Part shown: positions 44,851 through 53,532 of the stretch, piece by piece
Numbering within the stretch: position 1 is the first letter of the stretch
Layout: every line of letters begins with the position of its first letter
From: Opitutaceae bacterium
Lineage (GTDB): Bacteria > Verrucomicrobiota > Verrucomicrobiia > Opitutales > Opitutaceae
Direction: 5' to 3'
NCBI GenBank assembly: GCA_030648295.1
Contig: JAUSID010000035.1
Span: 18,438 to 82,437, forward strand
DNA: 64,000 nt
Translations under genes and position numbers: made by a program
Notes under the pieces: generated by a model
Seen by the model: only the letters and a program-made list of their open reading frames with translations
Told to the model about the DNA's origin: nothing
Databases searched by the model: none

Positions 44851-46838
44851 TGTACCTTGAATTTTCCATCAAGTGCTTTCTTCATATCTTTGAACACTTG
44901 GGCCTCTTCGATTGCCTCCTTGTGCGCTTTTTTCGCCTGTGCGGTCGGGTCTTGTTCTTTCCTGTCCAAATTCGCCGTAGCTTTCCGCAGATTGGCCGCC
45001 CCGCCCATCAACTTTTGAAGCCGCGGCGCGGTCTGTGTCTCCGCGATCTTCTGTTTTTCGCGGATAGCTTCGGGCGATTCGCCCGGCGCGGCAATATATC
45101 GAATCTTCCCGGACTCATCGAATTCGAGGTTGTTACGGTCAAGGATTTCCCCGACCTGCTTTTCCTTTTGCCCAACTATTTTCGCGTTCTGTTGTGCCCG
45201 GCCAGACCCCCGCTGACCGGATGCCGCCTGTGAGAGAGTGAAGCGGAACGGATCAAACTGTGCGTTGTTCACGTCCTTTTGCGCCTCGCCAACTTTCTTC
45301 ACAGCCTTTGCAACGTCTTCGGTCGCGTCCTTCAATTTCTCCGCGCGCGTCTGTGCGTCCTTGGCCCTCCGCTCCGCTTCGTCGGCGGCCTTGTCCTCTA
45401 TATCGGCAAGCTTCTTTCCCGTGTCTTTCTCGTCCTTGGTGATCGCCAATATACGTTTACGGATGTCCCCCCGCTTGGTCTCCCCATCGATTTGATTGCG
45501 CGGCAGTGCGGCCATCTCCTTTTCCAGCTCCAGCCGTTTCTTGGCTAGTTCAATCTTCTTTGCCTCCAAACCCGCGATCTCATCCTCCCGTTCAACCGTC
45601 TTCTCTTCCTCGCGTATTTGGACGATCTTGATCTGGAGTTCCTCCCGCTTGGTCTTGACTACGGGTTGACCCTCGGCCCGCGGTTTGGCTTCGGGCCGTT
45701 CTGTCAGTGGCTTAACCTCTGCGGGGGCCCTTACCTGTGCCGGTGGCTTAACCCCCGGCAACGGCTTTGCTTCGGGCTTATCCGGCGGTAACTTTTCTAG
45801 TTCCTGCTGTAGAGATTCACGCTGGCGGGTTAATTCAACCTTCCGCTTGCTCGGCGGGGTCAGGTTGTCCATCCGCTGTTTGTCGGTCTCCTCATCATTG
45901 GCGTTCTTCTGGCGGATATATGCGTCGAGTTTGGGCTTTTCCTTTTGGTCCCGCTTCTCTGCGTCCTTCGCTTTCTTGGCATCCGCCGCAGCCTTGGCCC
46001 GAATCGTCTCCGCGGCCTTGGCTGCCTTTTTGGCCGCTTCCTCTTTCTGCCGCCCGGCAATCTCTTCGTTGATCATCTTCTCCCCGAACCCGGCCGGGTC
46101 CATGGCCCACTGACCAAGGCCGATCACTGAATCCACCGCATCCGCTCCGAATAGCTTGATCCGCTTACCGATTCTGGAAAGGCGATCATCGAACTTGTCC
46201 AGCCGCTTGATCACGTCTTCTTCTATGACTTGGCCCGCTTTCCTCGCGGCATCGGTCAACCCAGCGAGACCTTGCCCGCCTATTTCGTTCAGCGTGGCCA
46301 CCAACTTGGGGCCAACTTTGGTCCCCAAGATTTCGGCAACCGCATTTAGTGCCTGTCCTTTGTCCGTTGCGCCGGCAAACGCCGTTGCGACCGCGGCCAG
46401 CCTTTCATCCGCATTGAGTCCAATGAAATCCTTTGCGCGCAATCCCAGCTTCCCGAACGCTGCCGTCATTTGCTCGTTTCCATCGATCAAATCCTGAGAC
46501 TTGAGGGAGACCATCTCCAGAGCCTTGGTCACCTGTTCCAGTGTGGCCCCGTTGGTACGGGCTGCGTAGTCAAAAGCCTGTAGGGAGTCGGTGGAGACGT
46601 TGAGATTGGACGCAAGGTCCGCCAACTTGGTGGCCTCGGTGAATCCCGACTTCAGGAATTCAAATACGGCCTTGCCCGCAAGAGCCATTGCGCCGCCGAC
46701 TGCCGCTGCCTTGGTCGAGATGTTACCGAGTGCCCCCGCGATTGTGCCGGCGGACTTCTCTGCCTGTTTCTCAGCATCCGCCAGACCCTTTTTGAAGGGA
46801 GCATTATCGGTGCCGAGTTGAAAGGTGATCTTGCTCAC
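44847..46838 (-). CDS. Tail tape-measure protein
   Basis: The 663-residue protein has the hallmark tape-measure layout: N-terminal FQLGTDNAPFKKGLADAEKQAEKSAGTIAGALGNI, hydrophobic segments (AAAVGGAMALAGKAVFEFL), the phage tail-length core (LADLASNLNVSTDSLQAFDYAARTNGATLEQVTKALEMVSLKSQDL) and a long highly charged coiled coil rich in KAAK, EEK and RE repeats through the C-terminal half. Length sets tail length in siphoviruses. This one implies a tail of ordinary, not unusually long, size. Start and stop both overlap neighbours by four bases. Confidence 0.88.
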   Translation of the reverse strand: MSKITFQLGTDNAPFKKGLADAEKQAEKSAGTIAGALGNISTKAAAVGGAMALAGKAVFEFLKSGFTEATKLADLASNLNVSTDSLQAFDYAARTNGATLEQVTKALEMVSLKSQDLIDGNEQMTAAFGKLGLRAKDFIGLNADERLAAVATAFAGATDKGQALNAVAEILGTKVGPKLVATLNEIGGQGLAGLTDAARKAGQVIEEDVIKRLDKFDDRLSRIGKRIKLFGADAVDSVIGLGQWAMDPAGFGEKMINEEIAGRQKEEAAKKAAKAAETIRAKAAADAKKAKDAEKRDQKEKPKLDAYIRQKNANDEETDKQRMDNLTPPSKRKVELTRQRESLQQELEKLPPDKPEAKPLPGVKPPAQVRAPAEVKPLTERPEAKPRAEGQPVVKTKREELQIKIVQIREEEKTVEREDEIAGLEAKKIELAKKRLELEKEMAALPRNQIDGETKRGDIRKRILAITKDEKDTGKKLADIEDKAADEAERRAKDAQTRAEKLKDATEDVAKAVKKVGEAQKDVNNAQFDPFRFTLSQAASGQRGSGRAQQNAKIVGQKEKQVGEILDRNNLEFDESGKIRYIAAPGESPEAIREKQKIAETQTAPRLQKLMGGAANLRKATANLDRKEQDPTAQAKKAHKEAIEEAQVFKDMKKALDGKFKVQ

Positions 46839-47410
46839 TGGTTAAGGGTGCGGACGTGTTCTTGAATCGCCCGGTCTGATAGGGGGTTGAACATGATTCC
46901 GCCGTTGCGGTTCTTGATCGCCTTGATCAACTGGAATAGTACGGGCAATGGGCAGTCCATTACGTCCCGGAACGTCCAACCGTATTCCCGGCCCATTACA
47001 TCCAGATAGACCGCCGCGAAACTGTAGTAACTCCGATTCTCCCCCGTGTCATCGTTGCCGCCGGCTGGCGCGTCAAAGAATGAAAAGGCCAGTAGGTCGC
47101 TGATTCCCGCGAGAACTTCCCCGTAGTTCTTCCCCGCGATGGCAGCGACAAACTCTTCCGCCCCCCGTTGCTCGGGATTGTATCCAGCGGACAAGCACCA
47201 AAGGAATTTGCTGGCCTCTACCGGTGTGATCGGCCCCCCGCACACAAACGCGTTACCTGACGCGCAAAGAATCAGGTAACGACGGAGAGTGAGGGGGAGA
47301 ACGGTAACCCCGCAGATCAAGGCGGGGGCCTCGGTAAAGGCTAAATCACGGTTCCGATTCTCCTCCTCAATCGCAGCCCGTATCGCGGGGACTTGCGAAA
47401 AGAGGCTCAT
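46835..47410 (-). CDS. Putative tail-assembly protein upstream of the tape measure
   Basis: The 191-residue protein (MSLFSQVPAIRAAIEEENRNRDLAFTEAPALICGVTVLPLTLRRYLILCASGNAFVCGG...) sits where tail-assembly chaperone genes occur, immediately before the tape measure with a 4-bp overlap. It is predicted helical and contains the WTFRDVMDCPLPVLFQLIKA block seen in related uncharacterised phage proteins. No -1 frameshift product is evident. Chaperone function is inference from position. Confidence 0.7.
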   Translation of the reverse strand: MSLFSQVPAIRAAIEEENRNRDLAFTEAPALICGVTVLPLTLRRYLILCASGNAFVCGGPITPVEASKFLWCLSAGYNPEQRGAEEFVAAIAGKNYGEVLAGISDLLAFSFFDAPAGGNDDTGENRSYYSFAAVYLDVMGREYGWTFRDVMDCPLPVLFQLIKAIKNRNGGIMFNPLSDRAIQEHVRTLNQ

Positions 47411-47429
47411 ATTACGGAGAGCCCGCCGG

Positions 47430-47789
47430 TTAGTTAATCAGCCGGTCAAAGTTGACGTTGGCTTTAACGATGTCGCCTTGCGTCTCGGTCCGGCCAATCT
47501 CTGAAATCACCCAGACGCTGCCATAGAGACCGTACTTGGCGCCATTGTGAGGAACCGGGGTGCCGGTCTGGCCACATTGCAGCGTCGCGGAGCCGTTGGA
47601 AAAGCCAGAAATGAAGATTTGGCCCGCGGGTCCGTTCTGTTGGTTGCGGATTTGGATTTTGTCGGACGGGTACGTCGCGCTCCAATTCTCCGCGACATAG
47701 GTTCCGAGCAGGGTACCGGCAAGACCGGAAATGGGCAAGAGCTGCGTGCCGTAGTTAACAAACGTACCGTCATTATAGAATTGTGACAT
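47430..47789 (-). CDS. Tail-tube-like protein
   Basis: The 119-residue beta-rich protein (MSQFYNDGTFVNYGTQLLPISGLAGTLLGTYVAENWSATYPSDKIQIRNQQNGPAGQIFISGFSNGSATLQCG...) lies between the tail-terminator-like gene and the putative assembly gene, where the major tail protein is expected. Its start is preceded by a 13-nt leader (47799-47811) that is identical to the one before the major capsid gene, consistent with high expression. Family not certain. Confidence 0.65.
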   Translation of the reverse strand: MSQFYNDGTFVNYGTQLLPISGLAGTLLGTYVAENWSATYPSDKIQIRNQQNGPAGQIFISGFSNGSATLQCGQTGTPVPHNGAKYGLYGSVWVISEIGRTETQGDIVKANVNFDRLIN

Positions 47790-47798
47790 AAATTGAGT

Positions 47799-47811
47799 GG
47801 TTAGGGGTTAA
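47799..47811 (-). promoter_or_regulatory. Leader motif shared with the major capsid gene
   Basis: The minus strand reads TTAACCCCTAACC nine bases before the start codon. The same 13 bases precede the capsid start at 50631-50643. No Shine-Dalgarno is present at either. Confidence 0.6.
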
Positions 47812-47834
47812 TTAGAACTGCAAATATCAAGTTT

Positions 47835-48290
47835 TCACGTGTTGGACACAAACATCACAACGGCTGAATACGTCATTTCTGACGCGTCAATCGCCCGTTC
47901 CGAGTCCCGGACCGTTGGACTCGTGCCCGCGTGAGTCAGTGAAAGCAGCCGGAAATTGGCCCCGATTACAGCCTCCCATTGCGCCCGGGTGGACTCGGCT
48001 ATCACTTGCCGGACCGTGGCCCGGTACGTGGAGTGGGAAGCGTTGTTTCGGTCCCTGTCCGTGTATATGGTTAGGACGAAAGAGCCTTCCCAAATGCAAT
48101 TGATGCCCTCCTGACCCGGCACAGGCGTCCCAACGTCGCGCTCTTGGCCAAGGACGAATTGCACGTCCACCCGGGGCGTTGAAAGTGGAACCGAAGTCAG
48201 TAACCCGCCAGCGGTCAGTCCCTCCGCTTGTAGTAGGGACACAAGGGCGGACTCTAGAGCGGTCTCGGGATCGTAATTGTAAACTGCCAT
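47835..48290 (-). CDS. Putative tail terminator/completion protein
   Basis: The 151-residue protein starts MAVYNYDPETALESALVSLLQAEGLTAGGLLTSVPLSTPRVDVQFVLGQERDVG and continues with a beta-alpha pattern (SFVLTIYTDRDRNNASHSTYRATVRQVIAESTRAQWEAV), the style of DUF3168 and tail-terminator proteins that cap the tail tube. It precedes the tail-tube-like gene on the same strand. The assignment is by position and general pattern. Confidence 0.65.
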   Translation of the reverse strand: MAVYNYDPETALESALVSLLQAEGLTAGGLLTSVPLSTPRVDVQFVLGQERDVGTPVPGQEGINCIWEGSFVLTIYTDRDRNNASHSTYRATVRQVIAESTRAQWEAVIGANFRLLSLTHAGTSPTVRDSERAIDASEMTYSAVVMFVSNT

Positions 48291-48294
48291 CGGG

Positions 48295-49299
48295 TTACGG
48301 AGCGGGCAGGTATTCGATCAACATTTCCTTTTGCACTATGTCATCTGTCCCCGCCCCGGATGCGTTGAATTTGAACGTATTTGCGCTGCTCAGCGTCAAC
48401 GAGACCCCCGTGAATGCGGAAACGTTGTAAACTGGCGGGGGTGAGAATTCAATGGTCCCGGCGGACAGCCAATGGGTTTCGTCCCAGAACCTGCTAAATA
48501 CGTTCTGCGTGGCCGCCGCAGTTCGGGTAATGATTACCTCGCCAAACACATGCACCGGGCGTGACGGGGTGTTGAAATTGTAGTGTGATACGTCGGCGAT
48601 CAGCGTGGAGCCGAAGTAAGCCTTGATGCACTTTTCCCCACTTGCCACGGTCGAGAACACCCCGGCGGCCCGCAAGCGGTCACCGTTTGCGCTCATTGTA
48701 TTTGCCGGGATGCTCGTATACATCAGATCACTCTGCGCGCCTACCGTCCCGGACTGCGTAAAACTCTGATACAATTGACCGTCCGCGCGGTGCGGGGATG
48801 CTACCCATTTGGAAGCGGCGGGATTCCATTCCAGAACTGAACCGGACACACGGCTTGCAACGTCAACTTGCGAAAAACCGGTCAATGGCGGGGCACATAA
48901 CCACCTCTGCGATGCGTTGTCCCATGCGAGGAAAGAGCCGTCAACTCGGGTGCTGACGTTAATGTCAGAAATGTTTTGCAGTTTCATGGGAAGGGGAAGG
49001 GCCGAATATAATAGGTCACTAAGATCAATGGGGCTAGTCTCCGTCCCGTCGAGTATGCCAACGCCTAGTTTCTGTGGGGCCAGCCAATCCGGGCGCAGTA
49101 GGTCGATCTTGTACCAGCCCGGGGACATCAATTGAGACGAGTAAAAGCCGGACGCATCCGTGACGAATGACGCGTCCACCTGCTTTGTCACCGTTGGCGA
49201 TCCGTCCGTTGTCGCGTTCGACGTAAAGGTCACATAAGCGCCGCTGATCCCGCTGCCGATAGGATTGACAAGCTGGCCAGTGATGGAAATTAGAGCCAT
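48295..49299 (-). CDS. Putative tail fibre/receptor-binding or decoration protein
   Basis: The first roughly 80 residues resemble a carboxypeptidase-regulatory-like sandwich (ISITGQLVNPIGSGISGAYVTFTSNATTDGSPTVTKQVDASFVTDASGFYSSQLMSPGWYKID), a module often found on phage fibres and decoration proteins. The middle has two copies of a D(V/I)xxSRVxGSxLxWxxxxxxW motif (INVSTRVDGSFLAWDNASQRW and VDVASRVSGSVLEWNPAASKW), and the C-terminus is beta-rich. It sits between head-tail and tail genes. Adhesion or head-surface binding is inferred. Confidence 0.65.
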   Translation of the reverse strand: MALISITGQLVNPIGSGISGAYVTFTSNATTDGSPTVTKQVDASFVTDASGFYSSQLMSPGWYKIDLLRPDWLAPQKLGVGILDGTETSPIDLSDLLYSALPLPMKLQNISDINVSTRVDGSFLAWDNASQRWLCAPPLTGFSQVDVASRVSGSVLEWNPAASKWVASPHRADGQLYQSFTQSGTVGAQSDLMYTSIPANTMSANGDRLRAAGVFSTVASGEKCIKAYFGSTLIADVSHYNFNTPSRPVHVFGEVIITRTAAATQNVFSRFWDETHWLSAGTIEFSPPPVYNVSAFTGVSLTLSSANTFKFNASGAGTDDIVQKEMLIEYLPAP

Positions 49300-49301
49300 G
49301 G

Positions 49302-49634
49302 TTAGAGAACCCGATTGATTACCAGCCGCCAGCCGGCCGGGCTCGTTACACTTCCGAGCGCCACGACGGGATTGCCGATTTTATAAGTCTTGCTGTTGAT
49401 CGTAATGGTTTCGCCAGCCTCGGGCGCATCAACGCAGTACTCCGCTTTGATCAATATCTCCGCGCTTTCCTTGACTTCCATTCCTGACAGAATCATTTCG
49501 CGGACCGAACGCGGGGTGTCACCGAAACGAACGTTAATTGTCTGATTCCTGTACGTGGCCTCCGTTGGGACCAAATCGATCAGATCGCCGATAAACTCGG
49601 CCATGCATTCGAAATCGATTGGTTCAACGCTCAT
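49302..49634 (-). CDS. Putative head-tail joining protein
   Basis: The 110-residue protein (MSVEPIDFECMAEFIGDLIDLVPTEATYRNQTINVRFGDTPRSVREMILSGMEVKESAEILIKAEYCVDAPEAGETITINSKTYKIGNP...) has the size and beta-rich style of connector proteins such as lambda FII. It begins just after the terminator that follows the capsid gene and ends 2 bp before the fibre-like gene. Assignment is tentative. Confidence 0.6.
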   Translation of the reverse strand: MSVEPIDFECMAEFIGDLIDLVPTEATYRNQTINVRFGDTPRSVREMILSGMEVKESAEILIKAEYCVDAPEAGETITINSKTYKIGNPVVALGSVTSPAGWRLVINRVL

Positions 49635-49645
49635 GGTTTAGATGT

Positions 49646-49688
49646 AAGAAAAAAGGGGGCGGAACGGTCTCACTCGCCCCGCCCCCTT
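49646..49688 (-). terminator. Rho-independent terminator after the major capsid gene
   Basis: On the minus strand, AAGGGGGCGG (arm 49679-49688) pairs with CCGCCCCCTT (arm 49653-49662) around a 16-nt loop and is followed by a T-rich run (49646-49652). It lies between the capsid gene and the head-tail genes. Confidence 0.8.
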
Positions 49689-49741
49689 AGTTGTCCTGTC
49701 CATTCGCGCCCCGTCCGCCCAGACGGGGCGAAAGTCAGTTG

Positions 49742-50620
49742 TTAGGACTCGTTGATCCAAGCAACGGCGCCGGTAACGCCCGCACTGTATCCGCCGAGCC
49801 ATTCAAACGTACAATACTTCTTGCCCGCCGCGGTGTCGTAGAACTCGCGATAGCCAAGCGTTGCCTTGGTTTTGTCGTCCACAATCGGGCGAGCTTCCTT
49901 GTAGGCGCCACCGTCATCCGGGGCAAGGTAACGGGAGGCAATGGCAAGGGCCGCCGGATTACATGCCATGACAACGCCTGAGACGTTCCCCTGGCACATC
50001 GGGGTAACGTTTGTTTCGTAAAGCCCGAAACCAAATGCCGAGGGAACGGTGCCGTTGCTCGTGGCCTTGTCCTGTAAGGTCGTGCCGTTGGGGAACGACA
50101 GCAAAAGCGCGGTGTAAGCCGTGGAATCAAGGATCGCGTTCTTCTCAGGCCATGCAGCCGCGGAGGTGCGGAGATTACCAAGACCGGTGAAATGGAATTC
50201 AGACGCGGAATTCAACGTATACGCAGCCGTGCCATTCGTGGCCCGGGTGCGGTTGAGAACGGCCATTGCTCCAGTGAAGACCGAAGTACCGACCGCAACA
50301 CCCGCTTGGAAGGCGAGCTTGGCGGAATCGATACCCTTGGCGGCATCAGTATCCGAAACGTGGATCGTCTTGTAAAAGTGCGTATTCAGCGAGACGGACA
50401 CCTCGTTGACAGTCTGATCACTATTGGTGGTGTAATTGCCAGCGAAATTGTCCGCATTGGCAATCGTGCCATACAGAGGAACCGAAACGGTGGCGCCCTT
50501 CTCAGCGGGGGCGGGCGAGTAGTTGGTTGAAAACGTATTGAGGGGAGCAACAATGGAGTTGAAGCCGGCAAGCGCGTTCTGCGCAAGGATATCGGAAGTT
50601 ACATTGACTGTGTTAGCCAT
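49742..50620 (-). CDS. Major capsid protein
   Basis: The 292-residue protein begins MANTVNVTSDILAQNALAGFNSIVAPLNTFSTNYSPAPAEKGATVSVPLYGTIANADNFAGNYTTNSDQTVNEVSVSLNTHFYKTIHVSDTDAAKG, a pattern typical of P22/HK97-fold coat proteins (long N-arm, then a sandwich with the DTDAAKG turn). It continues with an A-domain-like region (NPAALAIASRYLAPDDGGAYKEARPIVDDKTKATLGYREFYDTAAGKKYCTFEWLGGYSAGVTGAVAW). Its position after the protease/scaffold gene, the strong leader motif and the following terminator support a major structural role. Confidence 0.85.
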   Translation of the reverse strand: MANTVNVTSDILAQNALAGFNSIVAPLNTFSTNYSPAPAEKGATVSVPLYGTIANADNFAGNYTTNSDQTVNEVSVSLNTHFYKTIHVSDTDAAKGIDSAKLAFQAGVAVGTSVFTGAMAVLNRTRATNGTAAYTLNSASEFHFTGLGNLRTSAAAWPEKNAILDSTAYTALLLSFPNGTTLQDKATSNGTVPSAFGFGLYETNVTPMCQGNVSGVVMACNPAALAIASRYLAPDDGGAYKEARPIVDDKTKATLGYREFYDTAAGKKYCTFEWLGGYSAGVTGAVAWINES

Positions 50621-50630
50621 ATAATAAGGG

Positions 50631-50643
50631 GGTTAGGGGTTAA
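50631..50643 (-). promoter_or_regulatory. Leader motif before the major capsid gene
   Basis: TTAACCCCTAACC on the minus strand ends ten bases before the capsid start codon, as at the tail-tube-like gene (47799-47811). No Shine-Dalgarno is found here. Confidence 0.6.
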
Positions 50644-50658
50644 TCACTAAAAAGGGGT

Positions 50659-51699
50659 TTAACTGGCCATGATTTGCGCGCTGTACTTCTTCCAATACCG
50701 GGTTTTTTCCTCCGGGTCTGTAATGGCCGCGAACGTGGCCCTGTGGTCGATTACTTCGCTGTAGATATTGACTGGGATGGCGCCAAATTCGATGAGACGC
50801 CGGTTCAACGCCTCCACTTGCGTCTTATATTCGCTTTCCTTGGTCACCGCTTCGTTTTTAGCCGCCTCCGCCCCCGCGCTTAGCGTGGTGACTTGGCCGG
50901 ACAACTCGGTCACCTTGGCATCAAGAGCGGTCTTTTCCGTGGTAAAGGTAGTGCGGTCCGTCTCAAGGGTCTTGGTTGCCTCTACCAGCTTGGCCGTAAT
51001 GTCGGCAATCGTGGCGTCCTTGGCGGTAAGGGCCGTGTCCTTCGCGGCCAGTTGCTCCGTGTTGGCCGCCAACTTGGTCACCATTTCCGCCACATCGGCG
51101 GACAGTTTCGTCTTTGTGTCTAACAGTTCGGTGATTTTCCCGCGTTGAAAAAGCCCGTCCCCGCTCGCCGGTTCGGAAACAAAGTCAGCGGATACAACCT
51201 CAAACACCCTCACCCGGGGTTTGATGTCGTTAGCATTCAACCCGACCGCATTGGCCGGGCGTTCGCCACTGTCCGCCGGGACTTCGGCCCCGGTGTCGAG
51301 GACCCAAACGGGTTCGCCTTTGAAATGAAGTGAGATACCGAAATTAGCCGGGGCCTTCTCCGTCATTTCGCATAAATATGCGTACCTCGTTGGAAACGTG
51401 GTTCGGAAAGCTTCAAGCACTTGGAAGTGTGCCCGCAGTTCTTTGCCATCGATGTGGAACGCGGAGAAAAGGCCAACTTCCTCCCCCAAGCGGTCACCGT
51501 CGAAGAGCCCACCGTGAGTCCAATACGCTTTTACAACCTTGCCAGAGGTCAGCGCGAAAATCTCCGACAACGTTTTCGTGTCGATGTCTACGCCGTGACC
51601 CTTCGCCGGGCCTTCGCTGATCAGAGAAATCCCGCGGATCGTGCCCTTGGCCTTGTCGAGCTTGCCTGATAGGCTGGCAGAAAGAGTGTACTTTGTCAT
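50659..51699 (-). CDS. Prohead protease with C-terminal scaffold
   Basis: The first roughly 170 residues match the prohead protease pattern: ISLISEGPAKGHGVDIDTKTLSEIF, KAYWTHGGLFDGDRLGEEVGLFSAFHIDGKELRAHFQVL and RVFEVVSADFVSEPASGDGLFQRGK, where VSADFVSEPA is characteristic. Residues about 175-300 are a heptad-rich, highly charged coiled coil (LSADVAEMVTKLAANTEQLAAKDTALTAKDATIADITAKL), the scaffold part. The ATG at 51699 is chosen, 86 codons inside a longer open frame, because the upstream part overlaps the portal gene in another frame. The protein lies between portal and capsid as expected. Confidence 0.85.
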   Translation of the reverse strand: MTKYTLSASLSGKLDKAKGTIRGISLISEGPAKGHGVDIDTKTLSEIFALTSGKVVKAYWTHGGLFDGDRLGEEVGLFSAFHIDGKELRAHFQVLEAFRTTFPTRYAYLCEMTEKAPANFGISLHFKGEPVWVLDTGAEVPADSGERPANAVGLNANDIKPRVRVFEVVSADFVSEPASGDGLFQRGKITELLDTKTKLSADVAEMVTKLAANTEQLAAKDTALTAKDATIADITAKLVEATKTLETDRTTFTTEKTALDAKVTELSGQVTTLSAGAEAAKNEAVTKESEYKTQVEALNRRLIEFGAIPVNIYSEVIDHRATFAAITDPEEKTRYWKKYSAQIMAS

Positions 51700-51709
51700 A
51701 ATGGGGTAG

Positions 51710-53233
51710 TTAAGCCGCTGTACTATTGCCGTTTTTATCAATAGTTTCGGGGGGCAGCATGGCAGTTTCGGGGGCGGGCATGTCCGCGGGAATGCCAGGA
51801 TCAGGCGCGCGGGATGCAATCCCGCTAGCGTCCGTCCCGGACGCAGGGATGATGGCAGAGACCGGGACGCCTTCCCTAGTTGCCACTTCCGCGGCGTATT
51901 TGGCCTCACGTCCCCTCTGATCGAATTCGTCCTGCCAATAGAGATTTGCCTCCGCATAGACTGCGGAATATGTGGTCAGCGCGTTTTTCAGCTTCTCGAC
52001 GTTGGCGGTCGTCTCCTTTTGCTCGTCAATGGACGGGATTGCCGGCCATCCGAACGCGCATTCGCCGTCGTTGGCCCGGTCGCCCTTCAATTGCTTCTTG
52101 GCCCGTGCCCGTTCGCTCGCCCATAACTGAACGGGCTGCAGAAAACGGGCTTCAACAAGGGCCCGAGTCTTCCGCACTTTCCGGCCCCATGCCAGATTGG
52201 TTGCCCGGCTGCTGCTGTAATTGGAATCGCGATACCCCTCTAGCCAAAGTTCGATGGGCATCCCAACGGTTGCGCTGACTGCGCGCAGGCGAGAGAGTAG
52301 AAATGCCTCGAAATCCGCCGACTGGTAAGCCGTGGAAATCGTTTTGATATCTTCCCCGGGTTCGAGGTATAGCAACGCCCCGGACTTTAGCGTCGTGTAT
52401 TTGGACGGAAGCCCGGTTTCCTTGGTCGTCCCGGTCGTGTTCCCGGTGTCCCCCAGTTGCGGGAACGAACTCGCCCCGCCTTGCTTTATGATTGCGGCGG
52501 AAAGATGGGATTGCGCCTTTACCGACATCACCTTTGCCGCCGTGATCTCCCCGATGTCCTGAATAGCCGGGGCCGCGGCAGATAACCACGGCACGCCGCG
52601 CAATTGCTCCGCCCGATCCCTCTTGTACAGGTGAATGACTTGGGCTTCTGGGATCACGGTCTTGCCCGCAACCAATGAACCGTGGCGGTCCCGGGTGCCG
52701 ATACGGTAGCCCGTTGGCACACCCGTCCCATTATACTGGATGCCCTGAATTTCGTTATCCGGGGCCTCAGTGCCGCTGAAAATCCACTCTGCCGGGATGC
52801 ATTGAACGTGTCCGCTGGCCAATTTGAGGAAAAAGAGTTCCCCCGCACACAGGAATTCAGTCCAGATAATGTCCTCAACTTCCGCCAGAGACAGCCCGGA
52901 CACCTCACAAGAGCCCGACCAAGTGAGCCAAAGCCGTTCCTTGGAATCGTTGTACGCCTTGTCCGGGGACTTGCTCCGAAGGGTCGAGTTGCCCATGTGG
53001 GTGGCAAACGCCCCGGCAAGCGCCGCGCAGTATTCATTATTGCGAATCAGGAAGCGAAGCCGGGATGTGATTACGTTCCGCTCCCACTGCGGGAGGCTGG
53101 CCCATTCACCTTGCGGGACATTACTGACTCGCGTCCAATCCCGGAAACGATTGCTGTCCGCGGCAACGTAATTGAACGCGAAGTCAGTGCCCCGTGGCAC
53201 GATAATGCCGTCCATCATCATTTCGGCGGCCAT
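51710..53233 (-). CDS. Lambda-type portal protein
   Basis: The 507-residue protein matches the lambda GpB-like portal family: SRLRFLIRNNEYCAALAGAFATHMGNSTLRSKS, WLTWSGSCEVSGLSLAEVEDIIWTEFLCAGELFFLKLASGHVQCIPAEWIF, QVIHLYKRDRAEQLRGVPWLSAAAPAIQDIGEITAAKVMSVKAQSHLSAAII and the clip/stem region (LRAVSATVGMPIELWLEGYRDSNYSSSRATNLAWGRKVRK). It would form the dodecameric vertex through which DNA is packaged. It is shorter than lambda GpB but typical of related prophages. The gene stands 11 bp from the protease gene. Confidence 0.9.
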   Translation of the reverse strand: MAAEMMMDGIIVPRGTDFAFNYVAADSNRFRDWTRVSNVPQGEWASLPQWERNVITSRLRFLIRNNEYCAALAGAFATHMGNSTLRSKSPDKAYNDSKERLWLTWSGSCEVSGLSLAEVEDIIWTEFLCAGELFFLKLASGHVQCIPAEWIFSGTEAPDNEIQGIQYNGTGVPTGYRIGTRDRHGSLVAGKTVIPEAQVIHLYKRDRAEQLRGVPWLSAAAPAIQDIGEITAAKVMSVKAQSHLSAAIIKQGGASSFPQLGDTGNTTGTTKETGLPSKYTTLKSGALLYLEPGEDIKTISTAYQSADFEAFLLSRLRAVSATVGMPIELWLEGYRDSNYSSSRATNLAWGRKVRKTRALVEARFLQPVQLWASERARAKKQLKGDRANDGECAFGWPAIPSIDEQKETTANVEKLKNALTTYSAVYAEANLYWQDEFDQRGREAKYAAEVATREGVPVSAIIPASGTDASGIASRAPDPGIPADMPAPETAMLPPETIDKNGNSTAA

Positions 53234-53237
53234 GGCG

Positions 53238-53489
53238 TCAGAGGGAACTAATCCATGCTAACCGGACATCCGGTTGCACATCGGAACCGGCAGCAATGGC
53301 TGCGGCTCGCTGTAGGTCGCGCTCTAGCCGGCTGATTCGGGTCAAAACCTGCTGGTAAGCCACCTGTGAGAAACTGATTCCCCCAAATGACCCGTCTTGG
53401 CCCGTTTTTTCAATGCGGTCCCGGGTCGCGCGGGCCTGGGAAAGCTCTTTGCGGAGGCGAGTGGTTAGCTCAGAAAGGGTCTCTAGCAT
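53238..53489 (-). CDS. gpW-like small head-tail connector protein
   Basis: The 83-residue protein (MLETLSELTTRLRKELSQARATRDRIEKTGQDGSFGGISFSQVAYQQVLTRISRLERDLQRAA...) has the size, coiled-coil ends and FGGISFS-type central block of lambda gpW-like connectors. It lies between the 241-residue gene and the portal gene, as in lambda-like prophages. Assignment is from pattern and position. Confidence 0.7.
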   Translation of the reverse strand: MLETLSELTTRLRKELSQARATRDRIEKTGQDGSFGGISFSQVAYQQVLTRISRLERDLQRAAAIAAGSDVQPDVRLAWISSL

Positions 53490-53532
53490 ATAGACAGGCT
53501 GGTTTTATCAAGTAAATGGGGGTATTTGCCCG

